Source of the DNA: OLB11 sp044234005
GTDB lineage: Bacteria > Bacteroidota > Bacteroidia > Chitinophagales > Chitinophagaceae
NCBI GenBank assembly: GCA_044234005.1
Contig: JBIIJE010000005.1
Location: 1-54,311, forward strand
Direction: 5' to 3'
Length of the DNA: 54,311 nucleotides
Each line of letters starts with the position of its first letter. Positions within the stretch are counted from its first letter, which is position 1. The notes below the pieces were generated by a model, which made no database searches, was not told the origin of the DNA, and worked only from the letters and a program-made list of their open reading frames with translations. Both the position numbers and the translations under genes were made by a program. Positions 9,197 to 19,400 of the stretch are shown here, one piece after another.

Positions 9197-10252
9197 ATGA
9201 AAAAAATATTGACTTCACTTTTACTTTGTGTTGGAAGCATTTTATCGCATGCACAAATGATGCTAACTTATAATAGCACGGCACAGCAACTTACCAATGC
9301 TTTAGTAGCAACTTCAGGTACCTTAGGCGTTACTGTTAGCAACCCAAGCTTGGTTTGCGGGGATAGCTCTTGGGCCGAATTTTCGGGTCCAACCAACTTG
9401 GGAATGAATCAAGGAATTGTGTTAGCTGCCGGCAGTCTTGTTGGCACTGGTCCTAATAATGCGGGTCTAATTGGGATACCCTCAGATTTTGCTGTAGGTA
9501 GTGATACCTTAGCGGGTGATGCTGATTTATCTGTTTTAGCCAATTGTAATACACGAGGTGCTTGTATTTTAGAATTTGATCTACAACCCGCTGGCAGTTT
9601 CGTGGAATTTGAATATATTTTCGGGAGTGAAGAATACCCAGAATTTAACTGTACTTCCTTCAACGATATATTTGCATTCATAATTTCAGGTCCTGGTTTT
9701 ACAACGCCTACAAATATTGCTTTATTACCAGGCACAACAACACCTGTATCGGTAAATTCAGTAAATGATCAATCGAGTGGTTGCGGTGATTCTACCTATT
9801 ATGTTGCTAATATAGATAGCTTTCTCACGGTAGATGGCTTTACGACGCCATTAATTGCTTATGCAAATGTTACAGCAGGACAAACGTATCATCTTAAACT
9901 AGGTGTTGCCGATGCAATTGACAATATAGTCAATAGTTTTGTTTTTTTGAAATCTAACAGCTTAAAAAGCGGCAATACAACACCGAGTTCTTTAAACCAT
10001 CAAGCTTCATTAAACAAAGTCGTTATGTATCCTAGTGAAGTAGATGATGTGCTACAATTGAAGCATATCGCAAATCAAAATATGCTAGTACAAATTGTAA
10101 ATGTGCAAGGACAAGTTGTTTTTAGAAAACAGCTACAAACAAATGATAACATAAGCAGCATCAATTTATCAAGCTTACAAAGTGGAGTATATATTGTACA
10201 ATTGTTGCACGAAAATGGTGAGAAAAGAAATGAGAAAATTATTAAAAGATAA
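9197..10252 (+). CDS. Choice-of-anchor L domain protein with T9SS sorting tail
   Basis: A 351-residue exported protein. The signal peptide covers residues 1-19 (SILSHAQ). The middle carries the choice-of-anchor L domain: GDSSWAEFSG, then FVEFEYIFGSEEYPEFNCTSFNDIFAFIISGPG around residues 135-167, and TYHLKLGVADAIDNIVNSFVFLKS near 230-253. The last 75 residues (VVMYPSEVDDVLQL to EKIIKR) are a T9SS type A sorting domain. The family is cell-surface or secreted with unknown biochemical role. It is transcribed divergently from the M36 protease. Confidence 0.88.
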   Translation: MKKILTSLLLCVGSILSHAQMMLTYNSTAQQLTNALVATSGTLGVTVSNPSLVCGDSSWAEFSGPTNLGMNQGIVLAAGSLVGTGPNNAGLIGIPSDFAVGSDTLAGDADLSVLANCNTRGACILEFDLQPAGSFVEFEYIFGSEEYPEFNCTSFNDIFAFIISGPGFTTPTNIALLPGTTTPVSVNSVNDQSSGCGDSTYYVANIDSFLTVDGFTTPLIAYANVTAGQTYHLKLGVADAIDNIVNSFVFLKSNSLKSGNTTPSSLNHQASLNKVVMYPSEVDDVLQLKHIANQNMLVQIVNVQGQVVFRKQLQTNDNISSINLSSLQSGVYIVQLLHENGEKRNEKIIKR

Positions 10253-10444
10253 TTGATATGCTATCCTTAATCTAATCTGAGCTATGTATGGAAATCTTTG
10301 GCACGTGATTTAATGCTTTGAAAAAGTTTTAATCAAGACTTCTTTCACTCTTTTTACTACGTCTTTCAAATTATTTTCTTACCACTCATCTAAATTCTTA
10401 TCATCCTATCAAATATTTTTCGATTTTTACAAAAAAATAAAATT

Positions 10445-11236
10445 ATGCAAGCACACGAAATAGACTATGTCATTTATGGGGAAGAAATGCAACACATTGA
10501 AATAGAACTAGACCCTAATGAATCTGCTATTGCTGAAAGTGGTTCGTTTATGATGATGGAAGATGGTGTTGGTATGCAAACCATTTTCGGTGATGGAAGC
10601 AAGCAGGAAGGTGGATTAATGGGTAAATTATTCTCAGCAGGTAAGCGCATACTTACAGGCGAAAGTTTATTTATGACCGCGTTTACGAACAACGGACAAG
10701 GAAAAAAGAAAGTTAATTTTGCTTCACCTTACCCTGGTAAAATAATTCCATTGAACTTAGCCCAACTTAATGGTAAAATAATTTGTCAAAAAGATGCATT
10801 TCTTTGCGCAGCCAAAGGTGTAAGTGTAGGTATTGAATTTCAGCGCAAACTTGGTACCGGAATATTTGGTGGTGAAGGTTTTATTATGCAAAAGTTAGAG
10901 GGCGATGGAATGGCTTTCGTGCATGCCGGTGGTCATGTTTTTGAAAAAAAGCTAAATCCGGGTGAAGTGCTCAAAATAGATACAGGTTGTGTTGTGGCTT
11001 ACACCTATGATGTCGATTTCGACATTCAATTTATAGGCGGAATTAAAAATGTTGTCTTTGGAGGTGAAGGTCTATTTTTTGCAACACTTCGCGGACCTGG
11101 CACTGTATGGATACAATCATTACCGATTAGCAGATTAGCATCTCGTGTAATGTCCTATGGTGGGTTTGGACGCCGAAAAGAAGAAGGTGGATTACTTGGC
11201 GGGCTAGGCAATTTGTTAGACGGAGATGGCCGCTAA
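10445..11236 (+). CDS. TIGR00266 / AIM24 family protein
   Basis: 263 residues without signal peptide. The opening EIDYVIYGEEMQHIEIELDPNESAIAESGSFMMME and the glycine-rich body with FTNNGQGKKKVNFASPYPGKIIPL and GGEGLFFATLRGPGTVWIQSLP are characteristic of TIGR00266, related to mitochondrial AIM24. The family forms a beta-helical fold; biochemical function is not established. The tsaE gene starts 18 nt after its stop, so the two are probably co-transcribed. Confidence 0.9.
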   Translation: MQAHEIDYVIYGEEMQHIEIELDPNESAIAESGSFMMMEDGVGMQTIFGDGSKQEGGLMGKLFSAGKRILTGESLFMTAFTNNGQGKKKVNFASPYPGKIIPLNLAQLNGKIICQKDAFLCAAKGVSVGIEFQRKLGTGIFGGEGFIMQKLEGDGMAFVHAGGHVFEKKLNPGEVLKIDTGCVVAYTYDVDFDIQFIGGIKNVVFGGEGLFFATLRGPGTVWIQSLPISRLASRVMSYGGFGRRKEEGGLLGGLGNLLDGDGR

Positions 11237-11254
11237 TTTGTTTTAATTATCACT

Positions 11255-11668
11255 TTGCAAATTTCATTTCATATTCGAGAGATTCAAGCAGTAGCCAAAG
11301 AGTTATTGGCGAGCTTTCCAGAAAAACGCTGCTTTGCATTCTATGCTGAGATGGGTAGCGGAAAAACCACTTTGATTCATGCATTATGCAAAGAATTAAA
11401 CGTAATTGATTCGGTAAGCAGTCCCACTTTTTCAATTATTAATGAGTATAAAACTAGTCACAATCATTCAGTTTTTCATATGGATTGGTATCGATTGAAA
11501 AATATAGAAGATGCCATTGAAACTGGAGTACAAGATATAATTAACGATGCAAGTTCATACATATTTATCGAGTGGCCCGAAATAGCAGCCTCGCTTTTAC
11601 CCCATGATTGTTTGCAACTAAAACTATCTTTTGTATCTCCCGATGAACGTTTACTTGTTATAAATTAG
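11255..11668 (+). CDS. tsaE: tRNA t6A threonylcarbamoyl transferase ATPase subunit TsaE
   Basis: 137 residues. TsaE is the P-loop ATPase that works with TsaB and TsaD to make N6-threonylcarbamoyladenosine at position 37 of ANN-decoding tRNAs. Walker A is at residues 34-39 (GSGKTT), followed by the family motif SSPTFSIINEY, HMDWYRL and IEWPE. The frame has no ATG before the P-loop; the only reasonable start is TTG at 11255, giving LQISFHIREI as N-terminus. This TTG is within a stretch one base off a -7 box (TCACTTTG), which I regard as chance because the gene follows the TIGR00266 gene by 18 nt. Confidence 0.9.
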   Translation: MQISFHIREIQAVAKELLASFPEKRCFAFYAEMGSGKTTLIHALCKELNVIDSVSSPTFSIINEYKTSHNHSVFHMDWYRLKNIEDAIETGVQDIINDASSYIFIEWPEIAASLLPHDCLQLKLSFVSPDERLLVIN

Positions 11669-11969
11669 CGTTCAATTAATTGTAATCTAAATTTTTGTTA
11701 GAGATGTAACAAAGAAAGTGAAGGTATTTCATTAAAAAATCATGGCATCGCGGCAACCAATCATGGAAAGCCAAAATTCGAATGAAGCAATAAAATAATG
11801 CGAGATAAAACCGCTTTTTTTGCTATTACTTGCTGACTTGCAATGAATATTCGCCACAACGAGTGCCTCAATGATAGGTAATATGGTTTGCCCTGAGTTA
11901 TGAAATTGAAGGACAATCCTAAAATTATCGTTATTATTACTACATCATCAAAAAAGCGAATAGAGTTAA
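11669..11969. other. Gene-free stretch before iscU
   Basis: No gene, RNA gene or clear terminator seen. An iscS gene, often next to iscU, is not here. Confidence 0.5.
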
Positions 11970-12002
11970 TTTGGTAGTTCGATAATTATACATGTACTTT
12001 TG
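11970..12002 (+). promoter_or_regulatory. Bacteroidota promoter of iscU
   Basis: TTTG at 11970-11973 and TACTTTTG at 11995-12002 are separated by 21 bp, close to the TTTG/TAnnTTTG consensus. The iscU ATG follows 23 nt later. Confidence 0.65.
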
Positions 12003-12025
12003 TATCAAATTAAATCGTTAAGAAA

Positions 12026-12445
12026 ATGGCATACTCAGAAAAAGTAATTGAACACTACAATAACCCACAAAACGTTGGAACACTTGATAAGAGCAAAAGC
12101 ACAGTAGGCACTGGATTGGTGGGTGCTCCTGAATGCGGTGATGTAATGCGTTTACAAATCGAAGTAGACGATGCCACAGGTCTTATTAAAGATGCTAAAT
12201 TTAAAACCTTTGGTTGTGGCTCTGCCATAGCTTCATCAAGCGTGGCAACAGAATGGTTGAAAGGTAAAAGTATAGATCAAGCCATTCAAATCGATAATAT
12301 GGATATTGTAGAAGAATTGAATTTGCCACCAGTAAAAATTCACTGCTCAGTATTAGCTGAAGATGCTATTAAAGCCGCTATCAACGACTACCGTGTGAAA
12401 AATGGTATGGAAGCGATTGAGTTAGAAGAGAAAATCGTTCACTAA
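12026..12445 (+). CDS. iscU: Fe-S cluster assembly scaffold IscU
   Basis: 139 residues. IscU is the scaffold on which [2Fe-2S] clusters are built from cysteine-desulfurase sulfur before transfer to carriers. The three ligand cysteines are C37 (PECGDV, with D39), C64 (FGCGSAIASSS) and C107 (KIHCSVLAEDA). The LPPVK motif recognised by HscA chaperones is present just before C107. It lacks the Zn-site insertion of SufU, so IscU type is preferred. An A-type carrier gene starts 12 nt after its stop; no cysteine desulfurase gene lies adjacent. Confidence 0.95.
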   Translation: MAYSEKVIEHYNNPQNVGTLDKSKSTVGTGLVGAPECGDVMRLQIEVDDATGLIKDAKFKTFGCGSAIASSSVATEWLKGKSIDQAIQIDNMDIVEELNLPPVKIHCSVLAEDAIKAAINDYRVKNGMEAIELEEKIVH

Positions 12446-12457
12446 AAAAATCGAAAG

Positions 12458-12805
12458 ATGGAAACCGCTTTAGAAAATAGTATTTACATTAGCGATAAAG
12501 CAAAGCAAAAAATTGAGGAACTCTTCAAACAAGCGGAGTTAGATAATTCTCACTTTGTACGGGTAAGCGTTGTAGGTGGCGGCTGTAGTGGTTTAAGTTA
12601 TAAGTTGGATTTCGACAACGAAATAAAACCTATGGATCAATCATTTGAAGATAAAGGCATTAAGCTTGTGACTGATTTAAAAAGTTTTCTTTATTTAGTA
12701 AATACCGAGCTTGATTTTTCGGATGGTTTAAATGGCAAAGGGTTTAATTTTGTCAATCCAAATGCAAGCAGAAGTTGTGGATGCGGAGAAAGCTTCGCAG
12801 TTTAA
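12458..12805 (+). CDS. A-type iron-sulfur carrier protein (IscA/ErpA/HesB family)
   Basis: 115 residues. A-type carriers take Fe-S clusters from the scaffold to apo-enzymes. The three conserved cysteines are seen: C43 in VVGGGCSGLSYKL, and C107 and C109 in the C-terminal SCGCGESF. Whether it acts as IscA, ErpA or SufA cannot be told from sequence. It forms a two-gene unit with iscU. Confidence 0.93.
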   Translation: METALENSIYISDKAKQKIEELFKQAELDNSHFVRVSVVGGGCSGLSYKLDFDNEIKPMDQSFEDKGIKLVTDLKSFLYLVNTELDFSDGLNGKGFNFVNPNASRSCGCGESFAV

Positions 12806-13063
12806 TTCTCATAATTATAGTTTCTTAGGGTTTGTTTTCTGTGAGAACGAACTTAATTTATTTGATTTCATTCTAAAATTTGAGGCATATAAAAATATTG
12901 AAATCGTAGCCAAACTTTTCTCCATTGTTTGAGCACAGACGAATTTAGTTATTGAGCTAGTATCTTGATGTGCGAGTTTAGATAAAAGTGGCTTAGATGA
13001 TATGTCATAAACAAACAGAAATTTCACAGTATCAATAACTGCAACAGCATGAAAGAGTATAAA
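12806..13063. other. Gene-free stretch between iscA-like gene and rpsA
   Basis: Convergent intergenic DNA with no credible gene; it ends in the terminator at 13064-13089. Confidence 0.5.
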
Positions 13064-13089
13064 AAAACCGTGTCTTGTGACACGGTTTT
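13064..13089 (-). terminator. Terminator between the isc pair and rpsA (possibly bidirectional)
   Basis: An 11-bp perfect stem AAAACCGTGTC/GACACGGTTTT with a TTGT loop, with A residues before and T residues after on both strands. It is 23 bp beyond the rpsA stop and could also stop transcripts from iscU. Confidence 0.88.
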
Positions 13090-13111
13090 TAAATTTAGAC
13101 TTAAAAGGAAA

Positions 13112-14929
13112 TTACTCTCCTCCTTCCATTTTCTTTTTCAAATCAGCCAAAGCACCAATGTCACCTAATGTTGCTTTTTCAACTTTAGAGTTAAGGTTCT
13201 TAACTGCTTTCTTGGTATTGTCAGAATCGTTTTGAGCATCTTTACGAGCACCTTCTTTTTCCTCTTCCATAGCCGCTTCCCATACTTTCGAATGAGATAC
13301 CATGATGCGTTTTTCGTTGCGATCGAATTCTAAAATGATGAACTCATTCGTTTCTTCTACTGCAATCATTTTTTCATCTTGCTTTTTCAAATGACGTGTT
13401 GGCGCAAAAGCTTCTAAGCCATATTGCAATTGAATAATACCGCCTTTCTCTTCTTTACGAATCATCACACCTTCATGACGTGAACCAATTGGGAAAACTG
13501 ATTCGAATGTGTTCCAAGGATCTTCTTCAATTTGTTTATGACCTAATGAAAGTTTCCGAGTTTCTTTATCAACACCTAACACAATTACACCTAACTCAGC
13601 ACCTACTTTTGTAAAATCGCTAGGATGATTGAAACGTTTAACCCAGCTTAAATCAGAGATATGAATCATACCACCAATTCCATCACCTAATTCTACAAAT
13701 ACACCATAAGGCGTTAAGTTTTTAACTGTGCCAGTATGTTGTGAACCTACAGAATATTTGCTTTCGATTTCTTCCCAAGGATCTGGCATCATTTTCTTGA
13801 TAGAGAAGCTCATTTTACGCTCATCTTTATCAATAGATACAATCATTGCCTCATGCTCGTCACCCATTTTGAAGAATTCTTTTGCATTAATTGGTTGGTT
13901 GCTCCATGTTATTTCTGAAACGTGAACAAGGCCTTCGATACCTGGTTCGATTTCTAAGAAAGCGCCATAATCTTCGATATTTACAACTTTACCTTTAATC
14001 TTATTGCCTTCTACAATAGTGTCTGGCAATGTTTCCCAAGGATGAGGTGTAAGTTGTTTCAAACCTAATGAAATACGTTTTTTATCATCATCAAAATCCA
14101 ATACAGCCACGTTTAATTTTTGACCGTTGGTTAATACTTCACTTGGATGATTTACACGACCCCATGAAATATCAGTGATATATAATAAGCCATCTAATCC
14201 ACCTAAATCAATAAAGGCTCCGAAGTCAGTAACATTTTTGATAGTACCTTCTAAGATTTGTCCTTTCTCTAATTTAGAAATAATTTCGGTACGTTGTGCT
14301 TCGATATCGCTTTCAACTAATGCTTTGTGAGAAACAACCGCATTGCGAATAATTTCGTTGATTTTTACAACTTTAAACTCCATCGTCTTATTTACGAATT
14401 GATCGTAATCCGTAACTGGTTTAACGTCAATTTGCGAACCTGGCAAGAAAGTTTCCATGCCATACAAATCAACAATTAATCCGCCTTTAGTCTTAGAAGT
14501 AATATGCCCTGTAACGATTTCACCTGTTTTATAAACATCCACAATACGCTCCCATGCACGATGTTGGCGAGCTAATTTGCGACTCAGGTGTAAATGTCCA
14601 TCACGATCTTCTTTTTCAACGATTAAAACTTCGATGTCCATCCCGATTTTTACTTCTGGTAAATCGCGGAACTCATTTAATGAAATTAATCCGTCAGATT
14701 TGTAGCCAATGTTTACTACAGCATCTGTTTTGGTTAAGCCTACGATGGTACCATTTACCATTTCGTTATCGTTTACGGCTTTAAATGTTTCGTCGTACTT
14801 TTTATCGAATGTTACACGATCCGATTCTCTGTAAGTTGCGACATTACGTTTGTCCACGCTCCAATCGAAATCGTCGTGTGCACCTGCTTGACCAGCAGAA
14901 AGGTTTGGTTTGACAATTGTTTCTTCCAT
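13112..14929 (-). CDS. rpsA: 30S ribosomal protein S1
   Basis: 605 residues, the usual length for Bacteroidota S1. S1 binds mRNA at the 30S subunit and promotes initiation, which matters in this phylum where Shine-Dalgarno sequences are rarely used. About six S1/OB repeats are visible, for example GTIVGLTKTDAVVNIGYKS, GTIKNVTDFGAFIDLGG, GKVVNIEDYGAFLEIEPG and GTVKNLTPYGVFVELGDG, each followed by a DxxxxRxSL-type strand. The C-terminus is a lysine/glutamate-rich tail. The start ATG is preceded by a 77-nt leader from a TACCTTTG box. Confidence 0.96.
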   Translation of the reverse strand: MEETIVKPNLSAGQAGAHDDFDWSVDKRNVATYRESDRVTFDKKYDETFKAVNDNEMVNGTIVGLTKTDAVVNIGYKSDGLISLNEFRDLPEVKIGMDIEVLIVEKEDRDGHLHLSRKLARQHRAWERIVDVYKTGEIVTGHITSKTKGGLIVDLYGMETFLPGSQIDVKPVTDYDQFVNKTMEFKVVKINEIIRNAVVSHKALVESDIEAQRTEIISKLEKGQILEGTIKNVTDFGAFIDLGGLDGLLYITDISWGRVNHPSEVLTNGQKLNVAVLDFDDDKKRISLGLKQLTPHPWETLPDTIVEGNKIKGKVVNIEDYGAFLEIEPGIEGLVHVSEITWSNQPINAKEFFKMGDEHEAMIVSIDKDERKMSFSIKKMMPDPWEEIESKYSVGSQHTGTVKNLTPYGVFVELGDGIGGMIHISDLSWVKRFNHPSDFTKVGAELGVIVLGVDKETRKLSLGHKQIEEDPWNTFESVFPIGSRHEGVMIRKEEKGGIIQLQYGLEAFAPTRHLKKQDEKMIAVEETNEFIILEFDRNEKRIMVSHSKVWEAAMEEEKEGARKDAQNDSDNTKKAVKNLNSKVEKATLGDIGALADLKKKMEGGE

Positions 14930-15006
14930 TGTTTTGTTTTTAATGATTGAATAGCTTCCCTTTCATAAACTTTTCAATCGGGTTAAATATTTTTGCGAAA
15001 GGGCAG

Positions 15007-15014
15007 CAAAGGTA
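15007..15014 (-). promoter_or_regulatory. -7 box of rpsA
   Basis: Minus strand reads TACCTTTG, an exact TAnnTTTG match, 77 nt before the rpsA ATG. No clear -33 TTTG. Confidence 0.5.
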
Positions 15015-15045
15015 GGAAAAATGTAGAAAAAAATTGATTTGTATG

Positions 15046-15073
15046 AAAAAAGCCCTTTCGGCTGGGCTTTTTT
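15046..15073 (-). terminator. Terminator of the SusC/SusD operon
   Basis: A 10-bp stem AAAAAAGCCC/GGGCTTTTTT with an 8-nt loop, 17 bp after the SusD-like stop codon. T-rich on both strands. Confidence 0.85.
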
Positions 15074-15090
15074 AAAAATTAGATTGACAT

Positions 15091-16404
15091 TTAATCAACA
15101 TCCCAAAACACTCTTGGAGAAAACATATTCACACCACTTGGTGTATTAGGATTCGTATTTACCTCATCAATTGGGTACATGTATCTGCGCGGAATCTCTG
15201 AACCAATTGTAGGATTCAAAGCAGGAATACCTGTTCGTCGCCAATCGGCAAAAGTTTCTGGTTGTAAAAACATGGCAAAATACTTTTGCATCATCACAGA
15301 TTTTAAACGATCTACTAGAGGATCTGACGCGATGTAAGGATAAGCCGCAAGCGAAGCTGAAAAGCCATTGGTATCTGACTTAGCAAAGCTGTATGATAAT
15401 AACATTGCTTCTTTCAAAATATCTTCTGCATCTGCATCACCATTTCTTGCCGCTATTTCTGCTTCAATGAACTTCTGCTCCATAGAAGAGATAAAGCAAA
15501 CAGGCTGGTCATCTGCATCAAATAATGGACCTAAATCATCTTCTGCGGTGTCAACATAGCTTGTAATACGCGCATCTCCTAAGTTTTCTAATGTCTTAAA
15601 CAAATATGCATCCTTATAGATTAAATCGCCAACACGTTGATCATTAAATTGTCTCATTGGTCCTGAAGAAGGGGGACTAAAATTAAAAATGGCATTTACT
15701 CCGTTTGCTAATATTAATTCAGATTTAGCTTTTGAAAATTCCTTCGTATGTAAGTACATTCTAGCCTTTAAAGCGTGTGACAATTCTATCCAAGAATCAA
15801 TATTTCCTCCAAATAGCAAATCATCAGAATTAGGTACCCGACCAACATCTGTCTTTGCCAAAAGAATCTCAGCATCATTTAGCATTTTTATCAAACTTTC
15901 ATAAACAAAAGAACCTTTATCATACTTTGGTTGCAAAATAGCGGGTGCTTTCAAGGCTTCTGTAAATGGAACATCACCCCAATGATCAACAAGTACAGAA
16001 TATCCAAAAGCAGTCAATACCTTCGAAACACCTTCGTAATGATAATACTTATTCTCTTTTGAATAAGCACCCATCTTATCCAAATTATTCAATACTGAAA
16101 AAAATGTTGCACTCCAACAATTATTAAAATCAGAGCCCACAAAATTGTACACTTGTATAGGAACCCATTGAACAGAGCTCCCTACTACTTGTTGCATCAT
16201 TACGCCATTAAATCGAGCAAAATCTCCCCCATAAAAATATGCCATGTTTGAAAGTGCGGCTGGTAACAATACCTTTGGATCAGCATTGAGCAATGCGGTT
16301 GTATCATCGTTCAACTCCTCTCTCAAAAAGTTCTTTTTACATGAGCCAAATGCAAGTGATGTTAATATCAGTGCAAGGGCTATCTTCTTATATATAAGTT
16401 TCAT
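15091..16404 (-). CDS. SusD/RagB-family outer-membrane lipoprotein
   Basis: 437 residues. SusD-like lipoproteins sit as lids on SusC TonB-dependent transporters and bind the nutrient. A lipoprotein signal with Cys22 (FGSCKKNF) is followed by the TPR-rich SusD fold; motifs include the NDD start, VLVDHWGDVPFTEALKAP near residue 138, and a C-terminal FADWRRTGIPALNP with the ending MYPIDEVNTNPNTP, which fit the SusD-like_2 subgroup. It lies 20 bp downstream of the SusC gene in the same operon. No glycosidase or regulator accompanies the pair, so the substrate is unknown (peptide or glycan). Confidence 0.93.
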   Translation of the reverse strand: MKLIYKKIALALILTSLAFGSCKKNFLREELNDDTTALLNADPKVLLPAALSNMAYFYGGDFARFNGVMMQQVVGSSVQWVPIQVYNFVGSDFNNCWSATFFSVLNNLDKMGAYSKENKYYHYEGVSKVLTAFGYSVLVDHWGDVPFTEALKAPAILQPKYDKGSFVYESLIKMLNDAEILLAKTDVGRVPNSDDLLFGGNIDSWIELSHALKARMYLHTKEFSKAKSELILANGVNAIFNFSPPSSGPMRQFNDQRVGDLIYKDAYLFKTLENLGDARITSYVDTAEDDLGPLFDADDQPVCFISSMEQKFIEAEIAARNGDADAEDILKEAMLLSYSFAKSDTNGFSASLAAYPYIASDPLVDRLKSVMMQKYFAMFLQPETFADWRRTGIPALNPTIGSEIPRRYMYPIDEVNTNPNTPSGVNMFSPRVFWDVD

Positions 16405-16424
16405 TTTATTATTATTTATTCAGT

Positions 16425-19400
16425 TTAGAAATTCAATTTTAAGTTAAAACCATACGATTTTGTCCCAGGATTGTTAAAATAATCAAGTCCTTGCGCTTTG
16501 TTGCCACCTACCAGGCTAGTTTCAGGATCAACCCCTTTATATTTAGTCCACAGCAACAGGTTTCTACCGACGAAACCAAAAGATGCACCTTTGATGTATT
16601 TTGTTTTAGACAATAAAGTATTGGGTATAGAATATGATAAAGAAAGCTCTCGCAATCTAACCCACGATGCATCTTCAATAAATGGCTCATTAATTGTGAA
16701 GCCTCCACCGATACCTGAATAATAATTTTCATTTAAATTGACAGTCATTGTATTCGCTCCTCCTGTGCCCAACTTTTCATTACCTAAAGCATCATAATGA
16801 TAAATTTTTCCATCAGAACCTGTGTGACCAAGAACACCTTCAAATACTCTTTGATCAGAGTCTCTACCTTCGGTTTCTTTGGCAACACCAAATGTGGTTA
16901 ATGCACCACGAGTTCCATTCCACATTATACCTCCTTGGCGTGTCTCGAATAATATGCCTAATGAAATTCTCTTATAAGTAAATGTATTATTTATACCTCC
17001 TAACCAATCTGGCATTACACTTCCTAAATCTTTTTGTTGTGGATCAAGTTGTGGACTACCATACGCTAAATTAGTTTCTAAAACACCATCCTCATTTAAA
17101 ACAGTAGGTCTATCATCAATAATTAAGTTGCCGCTTTCATCTCTTAGATAACCTGATCCGTATAAAATTCCATAAGGCTTGCCTTCAAATAGATTGACTT
17201 GGGTACCAGTAAAACCATTTAAATCAACTGTGTTAATTCCTTCCGCTAATTTAACAACATTGCTTCTGTTTCTTGAATAATTCACGGTTACATCCCATCT
17301 AAAATCTCTTTTCTTTATCGGATTAATCATCAATTGAACTTCGTGACCTCTGTTATTGATTGTTCCTGCGTTTGTAAAATAAACCGAATTGCCTGACGAA
17401 GCAGGTATTGGCGCTTTTACAAAAATATCTTTTGTGTTGCTGTTATAAAATGTGTAATCAAGAATAATTCGGTTCTTTAAGAAACGTAATTCTGTACCTA
17501 TTTCAAAAGTTCCTGTTCTCTCCGGATTTAAATCATCATCAAACATGATTGAAGATTCAAAAATCGAGGTATTGCCATTAATTGGATTTCCGTTTCCATC
17601 TGTCCAACCATCTGTAACTTTTGTTTGAATCCACCTAGTTTTGGTACTTTGAGAAGGCGGGTTACTACCAGCGGTTCCATAAGAAAGTCTTAATTTTCCA
17701 TATGTGAATTTATCATTGGTCAATTTAAATGCATCAGAAAAAATGAATGATCCATTTATACTTGAGTACCAATTAGGCTTAAAATTAGGCCAGAAAGAAG
17801 TTGCATGTTCTATTCGAGTTGAAGCCTCAACAAAAGCAAAATTCTTATACCCTAATTTAACATTTCCAAATTCAGATAAACGTCTAAAAGTTGAATTTTC
17901 TGTTTGGTTAATAGCCAAATTTTGTGCATTGTTAATATTATACCAACGATCAATAATTAAATTATCACCTCTAGTAAAATCCTCTACCATTGATTGTGAA
18001 TAGATATTTTGTCCCAATAAAACTGAAAAGTCTAAATCTTTATGTAGATAAGGAGTTAAATTAACTAAGAAATCATTATTAAAATGCTTATAATTTTCAT
18101 TACGCAGCGTAACTCTTCCAACCACTGGAATATCACTGGATTGTGTACCATAGTTTTGTTGTCCAGCTGTATTACTTACATCACCGCCAAGTCTGTTTGT
18201 AATACTTACCCAAGATAAGGGAGTCCAAGTTGCATAAATATTTCCAAAAAATCTATTTGTTTGATCACGGTATTGATTTTCATTTACTGTGTAATATGGA
18301 TTATCATAAATGCCGAACCCACGATACGTTCTTTGTGAGCCATCCGGGAATAAATAAGCGTCTTCTGATTTAGCATCCGAATTTCCATTTGAATTATCGA
18401 AATTAATGGGTGTGCGCAATAAACCTAACATCACGCCTGATAAATTAGAACCTTGTTGAGCGTAAGTTCCTCGTGTATTGACATAGTTTAAACCAGCACC
18501 TATCACGACATTTTCTCTAGCTTTCAAGTCAGCATTTAAACCTAGTGTATTTCGGTTAATTCCTGTATTTGGAATAATGCCGTTCTGCTTTAAGTTACTA
18601 TAAGATAAACGCAGCGTGGCATTTTCTGTTCCTGAACTTATCGAAAAGTTGTTTCTGTAAGTTTGGCCAGTTCTAAAGAATTGTTTGTTGTTATCATATG
18701 GCGTAAATTGAGTTTTTGCTGTAGGGTCGCTTTTCCCAACCAGCTTCCCATTTTTATCCCAGTTATAGGATTTATCTCCATTCCAATACATTGTATCGGC
18801 AAGTGCTCCCCAACTGTTACGTTGAGTCGAAGGAGCGGCAATGTATTCGCCACCAACTCCTTGCGTAAACTTATTTTGATGTTCAGGTAATTTGTTGACT
18901 TGATCCCAAACAATTGAAGAATTGTATTCCACACTAAGTCCTTTCTTCCCTCCTTTTGCACCCTTTTTAGTTGTTATCAAAATAACTCCATTTGCACCTT
19001 GAGACCCATATAAAGCTGTTGCACCAGGGCCTTTCAACACTGACATTTCTTCAATATCATCAGGATTAATATCAAAACCTCTAAATCCACCACTTACATT
19101 GGTAAGTTCATTATTCTGTGCATCAGCTGGGTCTCCTATGCTCGAGGCACTTGTGTTAATAGGTAAACCATCTACTACAAATAATGGTTGTGTATTTAAT
19201 TCGATTGAATTGATCCCTCTTAATTGTATAAACGGAGAAGCACCAGGTGTTCCAGCTGCATTTACAATTTGCAAACCTGCGACCTTACCGCTAAGCGCTG
19301 TAATCGCGTTTCCATTTTGACCTTGGTTCAATGTTTCATTTTTGATACTTGTTTGAGCATAGCCTATGGTTCTTTTATCTTGCTTCATAGCTAAGGCTGT